From Lachnospiraceae bacterium (GTDB taxonomy: Bacteria > Bacillota > Clostridia > Lachnospirales > Lachnospiraceae): a stretch of 64,000 nucleotides of DNA. The position numbers and the translations under genes are program-made. The DNA is taken from contig CAAFVW010000182.1 of assembly GCA_900766575.1 (NCBI GenBank), forward strand, positions 4,239 through 68,238, read 5' to 3'. Positions 25,757-34,970 of this stretch are shown piece by piece (the stretch's first letter is position 1; each line of letters starts with the position of its first letter). A model generated the notes under the pieces. It saw only the letters and a list, made by a program, of their open reading frames with translations. It was not told where the DNA came from and did no database searches.

Positions 25757-28639
25757 CATCTCGTTGGAAACAGCATTATCCAGAGCATCCGCAGTACCGG
25801 TGATCAGATCATCCTCCTCTGCCAGTCCGTAGTAATACTTGATAATATCTCTGGTAAACTGTGCCGCATAATCAGAAGAATATCCGAAAGGAATTCTCGT
25901 GGCAATCGCGATCTCCGGATTCTCATACGGTGCATAGCAGATAAAAAGCGCATGGTTCGGACGGGAAGCCGTCTGCTCCGCTGTACCTGTCTTACCGGCA
26001 ACATTTACCGCCAGATCGTCAAAATACTTTTTATTTTCCACCACCTGCCGCATTCCAAGATGGAATGCCTCCCAGTACTCCTGCGGAAGGTCGATCTGAT
26101 TCCGGACTTCCGCATGATACTCTTTCAGAAGATTTCCCTGGGAATCCGTTGTCTTATCTAACATTGTCAGATTATAACAGGTGCCGCTGTTGGCGATCGT
26201 AGTAACATATCTGGCCAGTCCCACGGTAGTATAGCTGTTGCTGCCCTGTCCGATGGCGGAACGTACCGGGTCTTTGGTAGATACATCCGGTGCGTATTCC
26301 CCGATCTCCACGCCCGACTTATCCGTCAGTCCGTACAGATCCGCATATTTGCTTAGAGTATCCAGACCTGCTTCTTCATTATAGCTTCCACTCCGGGTAG
26401 CCAGCTGATAACCAACATTGTAGAAAAAGTAGTTGCAGGAATCCTTGATAGCGGAAGTTACATTCTCATACCCATGTCCGGAGATTCTCCAACATCTCGG
26501 AGAAGGGGTAATCTCAGTAAACGTACCAACACAGTTTATACGGGTCTGGAGATTGATCACGTTCTCCATCAGTCCCGCCGTAGCGGATACGATTTTAAAA
26601 GTAGATCCGGGTGCTGCTTTATATTGTGTGGCAAAATTCAGCTGCGGGCTGGACTTGTCCGCATTCAGCTGTGCATAATATTCCGCATCCACGGTATTCG
26701 CCATCTTATTATTATCATATCCGGGATAAGACACCATGGCCAGCACATCTCCCGTATTGACATCCGTAATGACTACGGAAGCATTGCAGGGATCCAGTGC
26801 CAGCTGGGCCGGTGTGATCTCCAGGTTATTGATCCGGTTCATCATAAACTGATACGCTGACATTTTCCCGGAATACAGAGCTTCTTCATCCTCAGCAGGA
26901 ATATCTACCACCTGTTGTTCGCACAGAAGCATACAGATCTGTCTGCCGGTAATCTTGTCATTCAGAAGCATATATTTATAAAAGCGCTTCTGAAACTCCG
27001 TGGTATGATCAATGGCATCAATAATATATTCCAGGAGTTTATCATAGACCTCCGTGGAATCCGAATATTTATCATTCAGATCCAGTTTGCTCACATCGAT
27101 CCAGTTCATGGCAATGCAATATTGAAGATACTCTTTCAGGGAGATTACTTCTTCCTTCGCCCAGGCATTCTGGGTTGCATCATTATCATCCACCAGTTCT
27201 TTCATGATCACGCCCTCATCTCTGAGAAGGCTTACTATATTGCTCTGGTATACCTGATACTCTTTGGACAGCTTATTGTATGGAGTCGCGCCATCTGTAA
27301 GCTCATAAGTCAGTCGGTCATAGACCCCCTGTTTATATTCCAGATATGCGGCATATACTTCTTTCTCTGTCTCTCCCGCATCCTCTGCTTCGAAGTGTTT
27401 TCTGTCGAGAATGTTATTGTTGATCATGGCAAAGTACACATCATAGATCGGAATCTTAATGGATGAGCTCTTGGCATTCTCCGGCAGATTGAACTCCTTG
27501 GCATTGATGATCTTGCTGGATACCAGACCGGCAAGCTTCTGTTCAACGATATTATAAACCGCCTCTGTGAGGTCCTTGTCAATCGTCAGATACACATCCG
27601 CTCCCGGCTGTGCTTCTTTGCGGTCCAGAATGGTGATCACCTTACCGGTATTGTCCACCACCACCTTCTCGCTTCCCTTGGTACCCTGCAGTGTGGTCTC
27701 CATATACGCTTCCATACCGCTCTTTCCTACTACATCATTGATGGTATATGCGTCCTCCACTCCGCTTTCCGCTGCCACCTGTTCATTCAGATCCGTCAGT
27801 TCATCTGAAGAGATCTTACCGGTGTAGCCCAGCACATGAGCAAAATATTTACTGTCAATATAGTGACGCACGGTATCTTCCACAATGGACACACCATCCA
27901 GCTGATCGGAATTCTCCATGATCACTGCCACCGTTTCTTCACTGACATTGGTAGCCACGGTGGTTCCCACGTATTTCCGGAAAGAAGTCAGATTCATGGC
28001 ATAACGGATGGTCACCATCTGTAACCATTCCTGTCTGGTATATCCTTTTCCCGGTACGAACGGCGTTGTATTGTCATCCGGATCTTCATACTGCCCAATG
28101 GCAAACCCCTTGACACGGCTCAGATATTCCATCAGCTCCTGTGCCGTCATGGCCTTCTCTTCGTCTTTCAGTTTGTCTATCGTCTTATAGCCCAGCACAT
28201 CCGCCTGAAAACGAAGCAATGCCGTGCCGTCTACAGAATAAGCATAATCACCGTCTTCATCAATTACGATCTTAAAATCCGTGATTACACTGTCCCCGTT
28301 TTTCTCGATCAGCTTGATCAGCCGGTAGACAACCTCATTTACTTTCGCATTTTTATTCCGGCTGGACTCAAATACATCCTCGATCTTCACGGAATAAGCC
28401 AGTTCGTTTTCTGCCAGCACATTACCGTTTCTGTCCAGAATCCGCCCTCTGGTACTGGAAATATCCCTGGTTTTCTCGATCTGAAGAATAAAATCATTCA
28501 GATATTCTTCTCCGCTTACAATCTGCAGATGAAAACAGCGATAAATCAGAACCCCGGCAAAAAAGGCAAACAATATCATTAATACCGTCAGTCTGCTGGT
28601 CACAATATTAATAATGTGATCTCTAATTTCACGAAACAA
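25754..28639 (-). CDS. mrdA: Penicillin-binding protein 2 (class B, elongation), unusually long
   Basis: 961-residue transpeptidase that crosslinks peptidoglycan with RodA. One N-terminal membrane helix (residues 17-36), a dimerisation/pedestal domain (STRGRILDRNGNVLAEN) and the transpeptidase domain with STFK (679-682, Ser679), SCN (734-736) and KTG (883-885). Usual PBP2 lengths are 600-720; the excess is an acidic helical insert at about 373-616, between TIDKDLTEAVYNIVEQKLAG and SVVITDVNTGDVLAMVSYPG. TTG start at 28639 with AAGGAG upstream, overlapping mreD by 11 bases. The rod-locus position fixes the role. Confidence 0.92.
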   Translation of the reverse strand: MFREIRDHIINIVTSRLTVLMILFAFFAGVLIYRCFHLQIVSGEEYLNDFILQIEKTRDISSTRGRILDRNGNVLAENELAYSVKIEDVFESSRNKNAKVNEVVYRLIKLIEKNGDSVITDFKIVIDEDGDYAYSVDGTALLRFQADVLGYKTIDKLKDEEKAMTAQELMEYLSRVKGFAIGQYEDPDDNTTPFVPGKGYTRQEWLQMVTIRYAMNLTSFRKYVGTTVATNVSEETVAVIMENSDQLDGVSIVEDTVRHYIDSKYFAHVLGYTGKISSDELTDLNEQVAAESGVEDAYTINDVVGKSGMEAYMETTLQGTKGSEKVVVDNTGKVITILDRKEAQPGADVYLTIDKDLTEAVYNIVEQKLAGLVSSKIINAKEFNLPENAKSSSIKIPIYDVYFAMINNNILDRKHFEAEDAGETEKEVYAAYLEYKQGVYDRLTYELTDGATPYNKLSKEYQVYQSNIVSLLRDEGVIMKELVDDNDATQNAWAKEEVISLKEYLQYCIAMNWIDVSKLDLNDKYSDSTEVYDKLLEYIIDAIDHTTEFQKRFYKYMLLNDKITGRQICMLLCEQQVVDIPAEDEEALYSGKMSAYQFMMNRINNLEITPAQLALDPCNASVVITDVNTGDVLAMVSYPGYDNNKMANTVDAEYYAQLNADKSSPQLNFATQYKAAPGSTFKIVSATAGLMENVINLQTRINCVGTFTEITPSPRCWRISGHGYENVTSAIKDSCNYFFYNVGYQLATRSGSYNEEAGLDTLSKYADLYGLTDKSGVEIGEYAPDVSTKDPVRSAIGQGSNSYTTVGLARYVTTIANSGTCYNLTMLDKTTDSQGNLLKEYHAEVRNQIDLPQEYWEAFHLGMRQVVENKKYFDDLAVNVAGKTGTAEQTASRPNHALFICYAPYENPEIAIATRIPFGYSSDYAAQFTRDIIKYYYGLAEEDDLITGTADALDNAVSNEM

Positions 28640-29168
28640 ATTTCTGTGCGCTCCTTTTTTCCTTTTCCTCCAGTTTCTGATTGATCTTCAGAATCAGAGG
28701 ATACAAAATGATCGTAACAACGATGGTGTAAAGTGCCTCCGGCAGAATCACACTTGCAAAATAGTACGGGAAATGAAAACGCCCTCTCAAAAGAAACATC
28801 AGAATGTAACAAATCAGTCCATAAGAAATATCGCTGACGACGATAAGCGCCAGTGGCAATTTGATATCTTCCGGATAAAAAATCCGACAGAATTTTCCGT
28901 TTACAAAGCCTATGTACATCATAACCATAGCATAAAATCCTAAGAAACTTCCAAAGAAGATATCACATAAAAGTCCACAGGAAAACCCAATCAAAAGTCC
29001 CTCTTTTTCTCCTCTCATGAAGCCGAAAGAAGAGGTCAGAATAATCATCAGGTTGGGAATGATTCCTCCAAGTGCCAGACTGTTGAATACACTGCATTGC
29101 AGAATAAAAAACAAAAGAATCAGAAGCACCACAACGATTTTACGCAGAAAGCTGCTGTTATTCTCCAT
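28629..29168 (-). CDS. mreD: MreD, rod-shape membrane protein
   Basis: 179-residue membrane protein with five to six helices (IVVVLLILLFFILQCSVFNSLALGGIIPNLMIILTSSFGFMRG). It belongs to the elongasome with MreB, MreC, RodA and PBP2. Start at the ATG at 29168 with GGAGG upstream; overlaps mreC by 11 bases and PBP2 by 11 bases, so translation is coupled. Confidence 0.92.
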   Translation of the reverse strand: MENNSSFLRKIVVVLLILLFFILQCSVFNSLALGGIIPNLMIILTSSFGFMRGEKEGLLIGFSCGLLCDIFFGSFLGFYAMVMMYIGFVNGKFCRIFYPEDIKLPLALIVVSDISYGLICYILMFLLRGRFHFPYYFASVILPEALYTIVVTIILYPLILKINQKLEEKEKRSAQKFVS

Positions 29169-30045
29169 CACTGCCTCCTCCCGGAACCTGTTGTTTCTTA
29201 TCCGTGATCACCAGCACTTCACTCAGATGTTCGAAATCCACCACCGGAGTCAGATAACCGGACTTCGTCAGATTGTTGGTATCTCTGTTGATCGTACTGA
29301 TATAGCCGATCAGGATATTGGGAAGATACTTATCGCTGATATCGGAAGTCACCACCTTGTCTCCCTCTGCGACGGCATCCTGGCTGTCTACCAGTTTGCT
29401 GAAGGGAATCACTCCCTGCGCCATCAACTGTAAATCTCCCGATACGATCAGATTATCTCCCGTTGCCAGCGTCATACCACTGACATTGGAATTGTCGGAA
29501 ATAATAGAAGTCACCCGGGACCAGTTCGGTCCTACGGATGTGATACGTCCCACCAGACCTCCTCCGGCGATCACGTTCATATCATCTGCCAGACCGTCGT
29601 TGGAACCTTTGTCAATGACAAAGGAAGAATACCAGTTGCCGGAATCTCTGCTGATGATACGGGCTCCGATCTTGTTATAATCTCCGTATTCTTCGTCCAG
29701 TTCCAACAATCCTCTCAGTTCATTCAGTTCATATTTATCCTGTTGCAGCAGGGTATTCTCTTCCGTCAGAGAAGCTACCTGTTCCTTCAGGGCGCTGTTT
29801 TCTGCCAGAAGTGTCCGTATCTGCACCAGTTCATCCGAACGGTTCGACAGCCACTCTCCGGCTCTGGCAATTCCCTGTTCAAAGGGAACGATTACATATC
29901 CCACCACTCTGTTAAAAGGCCGGTTAAAGACATTGGTTCCAAAAGTCACCAGCATCATGACCGTGCACAGGATAGTTAAAATAAAAAGAAGATATTTACT
30001 CGGTAAAGTAAACCTCTCCCCTTTTCTTTTTACGACTGGGCTCAT
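29158..30045 (-). CDS. mreC: MreC, rod-shape-determining protein
   Basis: 295-residue membrane-anchored scaffold. Short cytoplasmic tail, one membrane helix (YLLFILTILCTVMMLVTF), a coiled coil (LLAENSALKEQVASLTEENTLLQQDKYELNELRGLLEL) and two beta domains (GARIISRDSGNWYSSFVIDKGSNDGL ... GGLVGRI). It activates PBP2/RodA. Start overlaps the mreB stop (ATGA). Confidence 0.95.
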   Translation of the reverse strand: MSPVVKRKGERFTLPSKYLLFILTILCTVMMLVTFGTNVFNRPFNRVVGYVIVPFEQGIARAGEWLSNRSDELVQIRTLLAENSALKEQVASLTEENTLLQQDKYELNELRGLLELDEEYGDYNKIGARIISRDSGNWYSSFVIDKGSNDGLADDMNVIAGGGLVGRITSVGPNWSRVTSIISDNSNVSGMTLATGDNLIVSGDLQLMAQGVIPFSKLVDSQDAVAEGDKVVTSDISDKYLPNILIGYISTINRDTNNLTKSGYLTPVVDFEHLSEVLVITDKKQQVPGGGSDGE

Positions 30046-31052
30046 TTACTCATCCCTTCAATTGCATAAGCTACCGTTTTATAGTTATCATCCTTGATGA
30101 TCCTGGCAAGTCCCGATGCCACACTGGTCAGCGGATTCTCTGCCACATTCACATGCAGTCCTGTTCCGGTGGCAAGCCGCTCTGCCAGATGACTCACCTG
30201 CGATGCTCCTCCGGTCAGATAAATGCCATGGCGGTAAATATCGGCTGCCAGCTCGGGGGGAGTTCTCTCCAGAATCACCTTTACATTATCAATAATCGTA
30301 TTAAAATGCTCTTCCAGAGATTCGTCTACCATTCTGGTAGGAATCTCTCGCTCCACCGGCAGACCAGTAACAATATCTCTGCCGTATACTGTGGCTCCCT
30401 TACCCTCTTCTTTCAGTTCCTTCAGGGCAATCTTCACATTTTCTGCCGTCTTACCGCCAATGATCAGTGAAAATTCTCTTCTGACTGCGGCACGGATGGC
30501 ATCGTCGAATTTCATGCCGCCCACTTTGATCAGACGACTCAGCACAATGCCTCCCAGAGACAGAATGGAGATTTCCGTAGTCTCATAACCGACATTTACA
30601 ACCAGTACACCCTGGGAATTTTTCACATCAATATCCAATCCCAGGCCATCCGCTACCGCCTTCTCCACAACCATGATTTTCTTGGCTTTTACATTGGCTC
30701 CCTTAATCAGATCATAGAATGCTCTCTTTTCCACCTCAGTAACATCCGTGGGTACCGCAATGAAGAAATCGGAGGGCTTGGTATTACCCTTCTGGAGATC
30801 ACCGATAAAATACTTTACCAATGTTTCCATATTCTTGATATCCGCGATCACACCGTTGGAAAGCGGATAGGAAATATGAATATTGCTTGGGGCTTTCTCA
30901 TACATTTCAAATGCAGAGTTTCCATAAGCAAATAAAGTATTCTTATTCTCGATGGCAATCATATTTTTTTCGATCATAATATTGTCATCATTGCGATTAT
31001 AAATCTTTATGTTGTTGGTACCAAGGTCGATACCGAATGCATTGTTTGCCAC
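30042..31052 (-). CDS. mreB: MreB, rod-shape actin homologue
   Basis: 336-residue actin-fold ATPase that forms membrane filaments guiding wall synthesis. Phosphate-1 motif FGIDLGTNNIKIY, phosphate-2 VVNVGYETTEISILSLGG, adenosine motif LTGGASQVSHLAERLA. GTG start with AAAGGG upstream. It is more diverged than typical MreB (Gly-Thr-Asn-Asn in phosphate-1 rather than GTANT). Head of mreBCD-PBP2, preceded by radC. Confidence 0.95.
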   Translation of the reverse strand: MANNAFGIDLGTNNIKIYNRNDDNIMIEKNMIAIENKNTLFAYGNSAFEMYEKAPSNIHISYPLSNGVIADIKNMETLVKYFIGDLQKGNTKPSDFFIAVPTDVTEVEKRAFYDLIKGANVKAKKIMVVEKAVADGLGLDIDVKNSQGVLVVNVGYETTEISILSLGGIVLSRLIKVGGMKFDDAIRAAVRREFSLIIGGKTAENVKIALKELKEEGKGATVYGRDIVTGLPVEREIPTRMVDESLEEHFNTIIDNVKVILERTPPELAADIYRHGIYLTGGASQVSHLAERLATGTGLHVNVAENPLTSVASGLARIIKDDNYKTVAYAIEGMSK

Positions 31053-31068
31053 TGTCGTTATCCCTTTC

Positions 31069-31767
31069 TTATATTAAAATTTTCTGCTCTTTAAAGCTAG
31101 TATACCTGTTATCTCCGATAATAATGTGGTCTAACAGAGGGATATCCATCTGAATTCCCACTTTTGCCACATTTTCCGTCAATTCCCTGTCAGATCTGCT
31201 GGGGGTTGGATCTCCGCTGGGATGATTGTGTATGAGGATAATGCTGACCGCCTTGTCCTTTAACGCCTCCAAAAATACCTCCCGTGGGGAAATCAGTGCC
31301 ATATTGACACTCCCGTCCGACAGCTTTTTCTCCCGAAGCAGCTGCCCCTTGGCATCCAGACAGAGCAGATACACACATTCTGTATCCCGGTGTCTGAGTT
31401 TCTCCATGAAATACTCCGCCACCTGATCCGCTCTGGTAAAGCAGATTCCCTCTCTGGCTTTGGCTCTGCTCATCCGGTTGGACAGCTCGGCGATACATTT
31501 TAATTTCACCGCCTTCACCATACCGATACCGCGAATCTCCATCAGTTCTTCCACACTTACATCATGCAGTCCTAAAAGTCCCTCGCGCGGATAGGTAGCC
31601 AGTGCCAGCACCTTCTCTGCCAGCGCCACCGCAGAGTCTTCCCTGGTTCCTGTCCGCAGGATCACGGCAAGCAGTTCCGCCTCCGTGAGATTCTCCGGTC
31701 CAAACTGTAAAAATCTCTCATAGGGAAGTCCCTGGTCTGTATTTACCTGTACATGTTTTCCGGGCAT
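31069..31767 (-). CDS. radC: RadC-family JAB/MPN protein
   Basis: 232-residue protein. N-terminal helix-hairpin-helix region (PYERFLQFGPENLTEAELLAVILRTGT ... LMEIRGIGMVKAVKLK) and a C-terminal JAMM metalloprotease-like domain with HNHPSGDPTPSRSD. The family is called a DNA repair protein, but its role is unsettled. Its location directly before mreB is the widespread radC-mreBCD order. Confidence 0.93.
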   Translation of the reverse strand: MPGKHVQVNTDQGLPYERFLQFGPENLTEAELLAVILRTGTREDSAVALAEKVLALATYPREGLLGLHDVSVEELMEIRGIGMVKAVKLKCIAELSNRMSRAKAREGICFTRADQVAEYFMEKLRHRDTECVYLLCLDAKGQLLREKKLSDGSVNMALISPREVFLEALKDKAVSIILIHNHPSGDPTPSRSDRELTENVAKVGIQMDIPLLDHIIIGDNRYTSFKEQKILI

Positions 31768-31799
31768 AAGTCTCCTTCTGCCTGCCCCGACCTGTTCTC

Positions 31800-32039
31800 C
31801 TAACGAATAAAACGATATACCACAAATGATATGATCACACCGATCACACTGGCAATGGTGATGTTGAACTCCAGTCCAAACGTCAGAATGATGAAACCAA
31901 GATTCAGTTCCACCGGACTGCTGAGCCCGAAGTTCTGTCCGTAATTCAGAAAAGTACCGTCAAAATACGTTCCTATAAATCTGCCGATCACAAAGCCGAT
32001 CAGTACCAGAACGATCAAAACCCAGTTAATTTTCTTCAA
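31800..32039 (-). CDS. DUF4321 small membrane protein
   Basis: 79-residue protein with two membrane helices (WVLIVLVLIGFVIGRFIG and NITIASVIGVIISFVVYRFI) joined by FLNYGQNFGLSSPVELNLGFIILTFGLEF, the DUF4321 layout. TTG start at 32039 with AGAGGG upstream; the in-frame ATG at 32108 would add an unconserved hydrophilic head. Commonly found just before radC-mreB in Clostridia. Function unknown. Confidence 0.72.
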   Translation of the reverse strand: MKKINWVLIVLVLIGFVIGRFIGTYFDGTFLNYGQNFGLSSPVELNLGFIILTFGLEFNITIASVIGVIISFVVYRFIR

Positions 32040-32196
32040 GGTGTTCCCTCTTCTTTCTTCTGTGTACTCCCTGTGGCAGAGCAGTCTCCCCGCGAGTCTG
32101 TCTTCCATACGTCATTTTATACTATCACAAAAAGCCTTTTCTGTACACAAATTTAGTAGATTTTATTTTGCGCTTTTTCTACAGGATTCGTAAGAT

Positions 32197-33513
32197 CTAC
32201 ATTGTCCGACGAATCTGTTCCTCTGTTACGATTCCCTTCTGTACTAACGCCTGCAGGGATTTCAGGATACCGAATTTGGCATGCTGCCAGGTAAGTCCTC
32301 CCTGGAAATATACCGCATAGGGAGGTTTGATTGGTCCATCCGCGGACAATTCGATGGAGGAACCGGATACAAAGGCTCCCGCTGCCATAATGACCTGTGC
32401 ATCATATCCAGGCATATCCCATGGTTCCGGTGTTACATGGCTGTCCACTGGCGCAGCGGCCTGGATCCCCTGACAGAATCCGATCACTCCTTCCGGCTGT
32501 CCGAAGGTAACGGCCTGAATAATATCATGTCTGCTCTCACTGCCGTTCGGAACCACTGCAAATCCTAATTTTTCGTAGACATTCGCTGCAAAAATGGCTC
32601 CCTTCAATGCACCTGCTGTCACCGTAGGCGCCAGGAAAAAGCCCTGATAAAAATCTTTCAGGATTCCTAAGGATGCGCCGACCTCTTTGCCCAGTCCCGG
32701 AGAGGTCAGACGATAGGCAGCGTTCTCCACACATTCCTTTTTCCCGGCAATATAACCGCCGATGGGCGCCAGTCCGCCGCCGGGATTCTTGATCAGAGAT
32801 CCCACGATCATATCCGCTCCCACATCTGAAGGCTCGATCGTCTCCACGAATTCTCCGTAACAATTATCTACCATGCAGATCACATCCGGCTTAATCCCTT
32901 TGATAAAAGCGATCAGCTCACCGATTCTCTGTACCGACAGTGTCGGTCTGGTCTGATATCCCTTGGATCTCTGTATGGTTACCAGATGTGTCTTCTCGTT
33001 GATGTTCTCCCGGATACGGTCATAATCAAATCCTCCATCCGGCAGCAGATCTACCTGTCTGTAGGTCACGCCATACTCTGCCAGAGAACCTTTGGAAGGG
33101 CGGATACCAATGACTTCCTCCAGGGTATCATAAGGTTTGCCTACCGGAGACAGCAATTCGTCTCCGGGTCTCAGATTACTCATTAATGCCAGCGCCAGTG
33201 CATGGGTGCCGCAGGTGATCTGCGGACGCACCAGAGCATCCTCTGTATGGAAGGTGGCAGCATAGACTGCCTCCAGGGTATCTCTTCCCAGATCATTGTA
33301 ACCGTAACCAGTCGTTCCCAGCAGGCAAGCCTCACTGACCTGATGCTGCTGCATGGCTTTTACCACCTTTAACTGATTATACTCCGCATTCCGGTCCACC
33401 TCATCAAAACGCTCCCGAAGGCTTTTCTCAATGGCACATCCATAGTCATATACCGTCTTGCTGATCCCCATGGAAAGATACATTTCTTCATTACTGTTAT
33501 TGCTGTTTTTCAT
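32197..33513 (-). CDS. Methionine-gamma-lyase-like PLP protein (aluminium resistance family)
   Basis: 438-residue fold-I PLP enzyme of the Met_gamma_lyase (PF06838) family, historically named aluminium resistance protein. Seen: LLGTTGYGYNDLGRDTLEAVYAATFHTEDALVRPQITCGTHALALAL and the PLP-Lys neighbourhood MIVGSLIKNPGGGLAPIGGYIAGK. Substrate unproven; lyase activity on sulfur amino acids is expected by homology only. Start overlaps the miaA 3' end by 17 bases; neighbours miaA-mutL-mutS recur in Firmicutes. Confidence 0.88.
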   Translation of the reverse strand: MKNSNNSNEEMYLSMGISKTVYDYGCAIEKSLRERFDEVDRNAEYNQLKVVKAMQQHQVSEACLLGTTGYGYNDLGRDTLEAVYAATFHTEDALVRPQITCGTHALALALMSNLRPGDELLSPVGKPYDTLEEVIGIRPSKGSLAEYGVTYRQVDLLPDGGFDYDRIRENINEKTHLVTIQRSKGYQTRPTLSVQRIGELIAFIKGIKPDVICMVDNCYGEFVETIEPSDVGADMIVGSLIKNPGGGLAPIGGYIAGKKECVENAAYRLTSPGLGKEVGASLGILKDFYQGFFLAPTVTAGALKGAIFAANVYEKLGFAVVPNGSESRHDIIQAVTFGQPEGVIGFCQGIQAAAPVDSHVTPEPWDMPGYDAQVIMAAGAFVSGSSIELSADGPIKPPYAVYFQGGLTWQHAKFGILKSLQALVQKGIVTEEQIRRTM

Positions 33514-34471
33514 AGATCCCTTTTTCTCCTAATTCCTTTAACATATATTCTAAAATTTTCTCTTCGTCATAGTCAAATTGCTGTTTATCCAGCCAGATAA
33601 CTTCGTTCTCCCTGCGGAACCAGGTCAACTGTCTCTTGGCAAAATGTCTGGTATCCCGTTTCAGAGTATACACTGATTCCTCCAGGCTGCATTCCTGGTC
33701 CAGGTAATCCAGAATCTCTTTGTAGCCAAGTCCCTGCATGGATACCATTCCTCTGTGACAGCCCATTTTTTTCAGGTTTCTGACTTCCTCCACCAGTCCT
33801 TCCGACATCATTTCATCGATACGGGTTTCGATTCTGTCATAGAGCTTCTCACGGTCATCCGTCAGGACAAAATAGCTGAAATTATACGGGCTCATACGCT
33901 TTTTTTCTCTTTCATTATGCGTCGAGATGGGTTCCCCGGTCAGTTCATAATATTCCAGTGCACGGATGGTTCTCTTGATATTATTGGCATGAATATTCTG
34001 TGCCGATACGGGATCGACCATTGCAAGCATCTCATGCAATACCTCCGGTCCCTGCTCTGAAGCCAGGTGTTCTAATTTCTGCCGGTATTCGGTATTCTCT
34101 TCGTTCTCCGTAAAATCAATTCCGCGAAGCACCGCCTGAATGTAGAACCCCGTACCACCCACAAGGATTGGGATGTGTCCTCTGTCATAGACCTGTTCCA
34201 TGCATTTCAGGCAGCGCTTCTGAAATACCACCACATTAAATTCTTCCCACGGCTCCAGAATGTCGATCAGATGATGGGGCACTCCCTGCATTTCCTCCGG
34301 GCGGATCTTGGCGGAACCGATATCCATGTGTTTATATATCTGCATCGAGTCAGCCGACAGGATCTCTCCGCCTATGGCTTTTGCCAGGGCAATGGATAGC
34401 TTTGTCTTCCCAACTGCCGTTGGACCGGTCAGTACGACCAGCGGTCTTTTTATTGATTGAGTTACCAACAT
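33497..34471 (-). CDS. miaA: MiaA, tRNA dimethylallyltransferase
   Basis: 324-residue enzyme that prenylates A37 of tRNAs reading UNN codons. P-loop LTGPTAVGKTKLSIALA, DSMQIYKHMDIGSAK, GGTGFYIQAVLRGID and the C-terminal FAKRQLTWFR. Its product is the substrate of MiaB (42797-44212), also in this window. Follows mutSL and the LURP-one-like gene. Confidence 0.96.
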   Translation of the reverse strand: MLVTQSIKRPLVVLTGPTAVGKTKLSIALAKAIGGEILSADSMQIYKHMDIGSAKIRPEEMQGVPHHLIDILEPWEEFNVVVFQKRCLKCMEQVYDRGHIPILVGGTGFYIQAVLRGIDFTENEENTEYRQKLEHLASEQGPEVLHEMLAMVDPVSAQNIHANNIKRTIRALEYYELTGEPISTHNEREKKRMSPYNFSYFVLTDDREKLYDRIETRIDEMMSEGLVEEVRNLKKMGCHRGMVSMQGLGYKEILDYLDQECSLEESVYTLKRDTRHFAKRQLTWFRRENEVIWLDKQQFDYDEEKILEYMLKELGEKGIYEKQQ

Positions 34472-34490
34472 AATTCCTCTTCCTTACACA

Positions 34491-34970
34491 TTATCCATTA
34501 TTATTCTGGGTGCAGTTTGCTGCATCAATGGCGATGACTAACATCAGCCCTTCCAGTTCATCCTTGGGATCAGCGAAGTTAATCGTGTAGGTATCTCCCC
34601 AGCGGAACAGCTCCTTCGAGATATGAATGATACTGCTGCACCCACTGTATACCTCATAATCCCATCCCAAAAAATCTCCTTCCACACGCCAGCCGTTGTA
34701 ATCGATCTCGTATCGGGGTTTGAAAAAGGAAAACTGCTTGCGGATCTCGCCCCGTATCTGTCCGTTAATTTCAATTTCAAATGCCGGAAGCAGGGTAAAC
34801 AGGCGCTGTCTGATCACACCGAGTTCATGATCATTTCTGTCATAGACATGAAGCTGGTGTCCTAAGGAAAAAAACTCCGCTTTTACAAAATATTTTGCAT
34901 TTTCATTTTCATCATAGACATCATAAGAATCTGTCCAGGAAAATACTCGTTGTTTGATCAGTAATCGCAT
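34491..34970 (-). CDS. LURP-one-related (LOR) beta-barrel protein
   Basis: 159-residue protein fitting the LOR/Tubby-like fold: alternating short beta strands (LLIKQRVFSWTDSYDVYDENENAKYFVKAEFFSLGHQLHVYDRNDHELGVIRQRLF ... FEIEINGQIRGEIRKQFSFFKPRYEIDYNGWRVEGDFLGWDYEVY) with no signal peptide or catalytic motif. Related domains bind phospholipids or act as scramblases in eukaryotes; the bacterial role is unknown. Start meets the mutL stop at 34970. Adjacency to mutSL and miaA looks accidental. Confidence 0.78.
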   Translation of the reverse strand: MRLLIKQRVFSWTDSYDVYDENENAKYFVKAEFFSLGHQLHVYDRNDHELGVIRQRLFTLLPAFEIEINGQIRGEIRKQFSFFKPRYEIDYNGWRVEGDFLGWDYEVYSGCSSIIHISKELFRWGDTYTINFADPKDELEGLMLVIAIDAANCTQNNNG

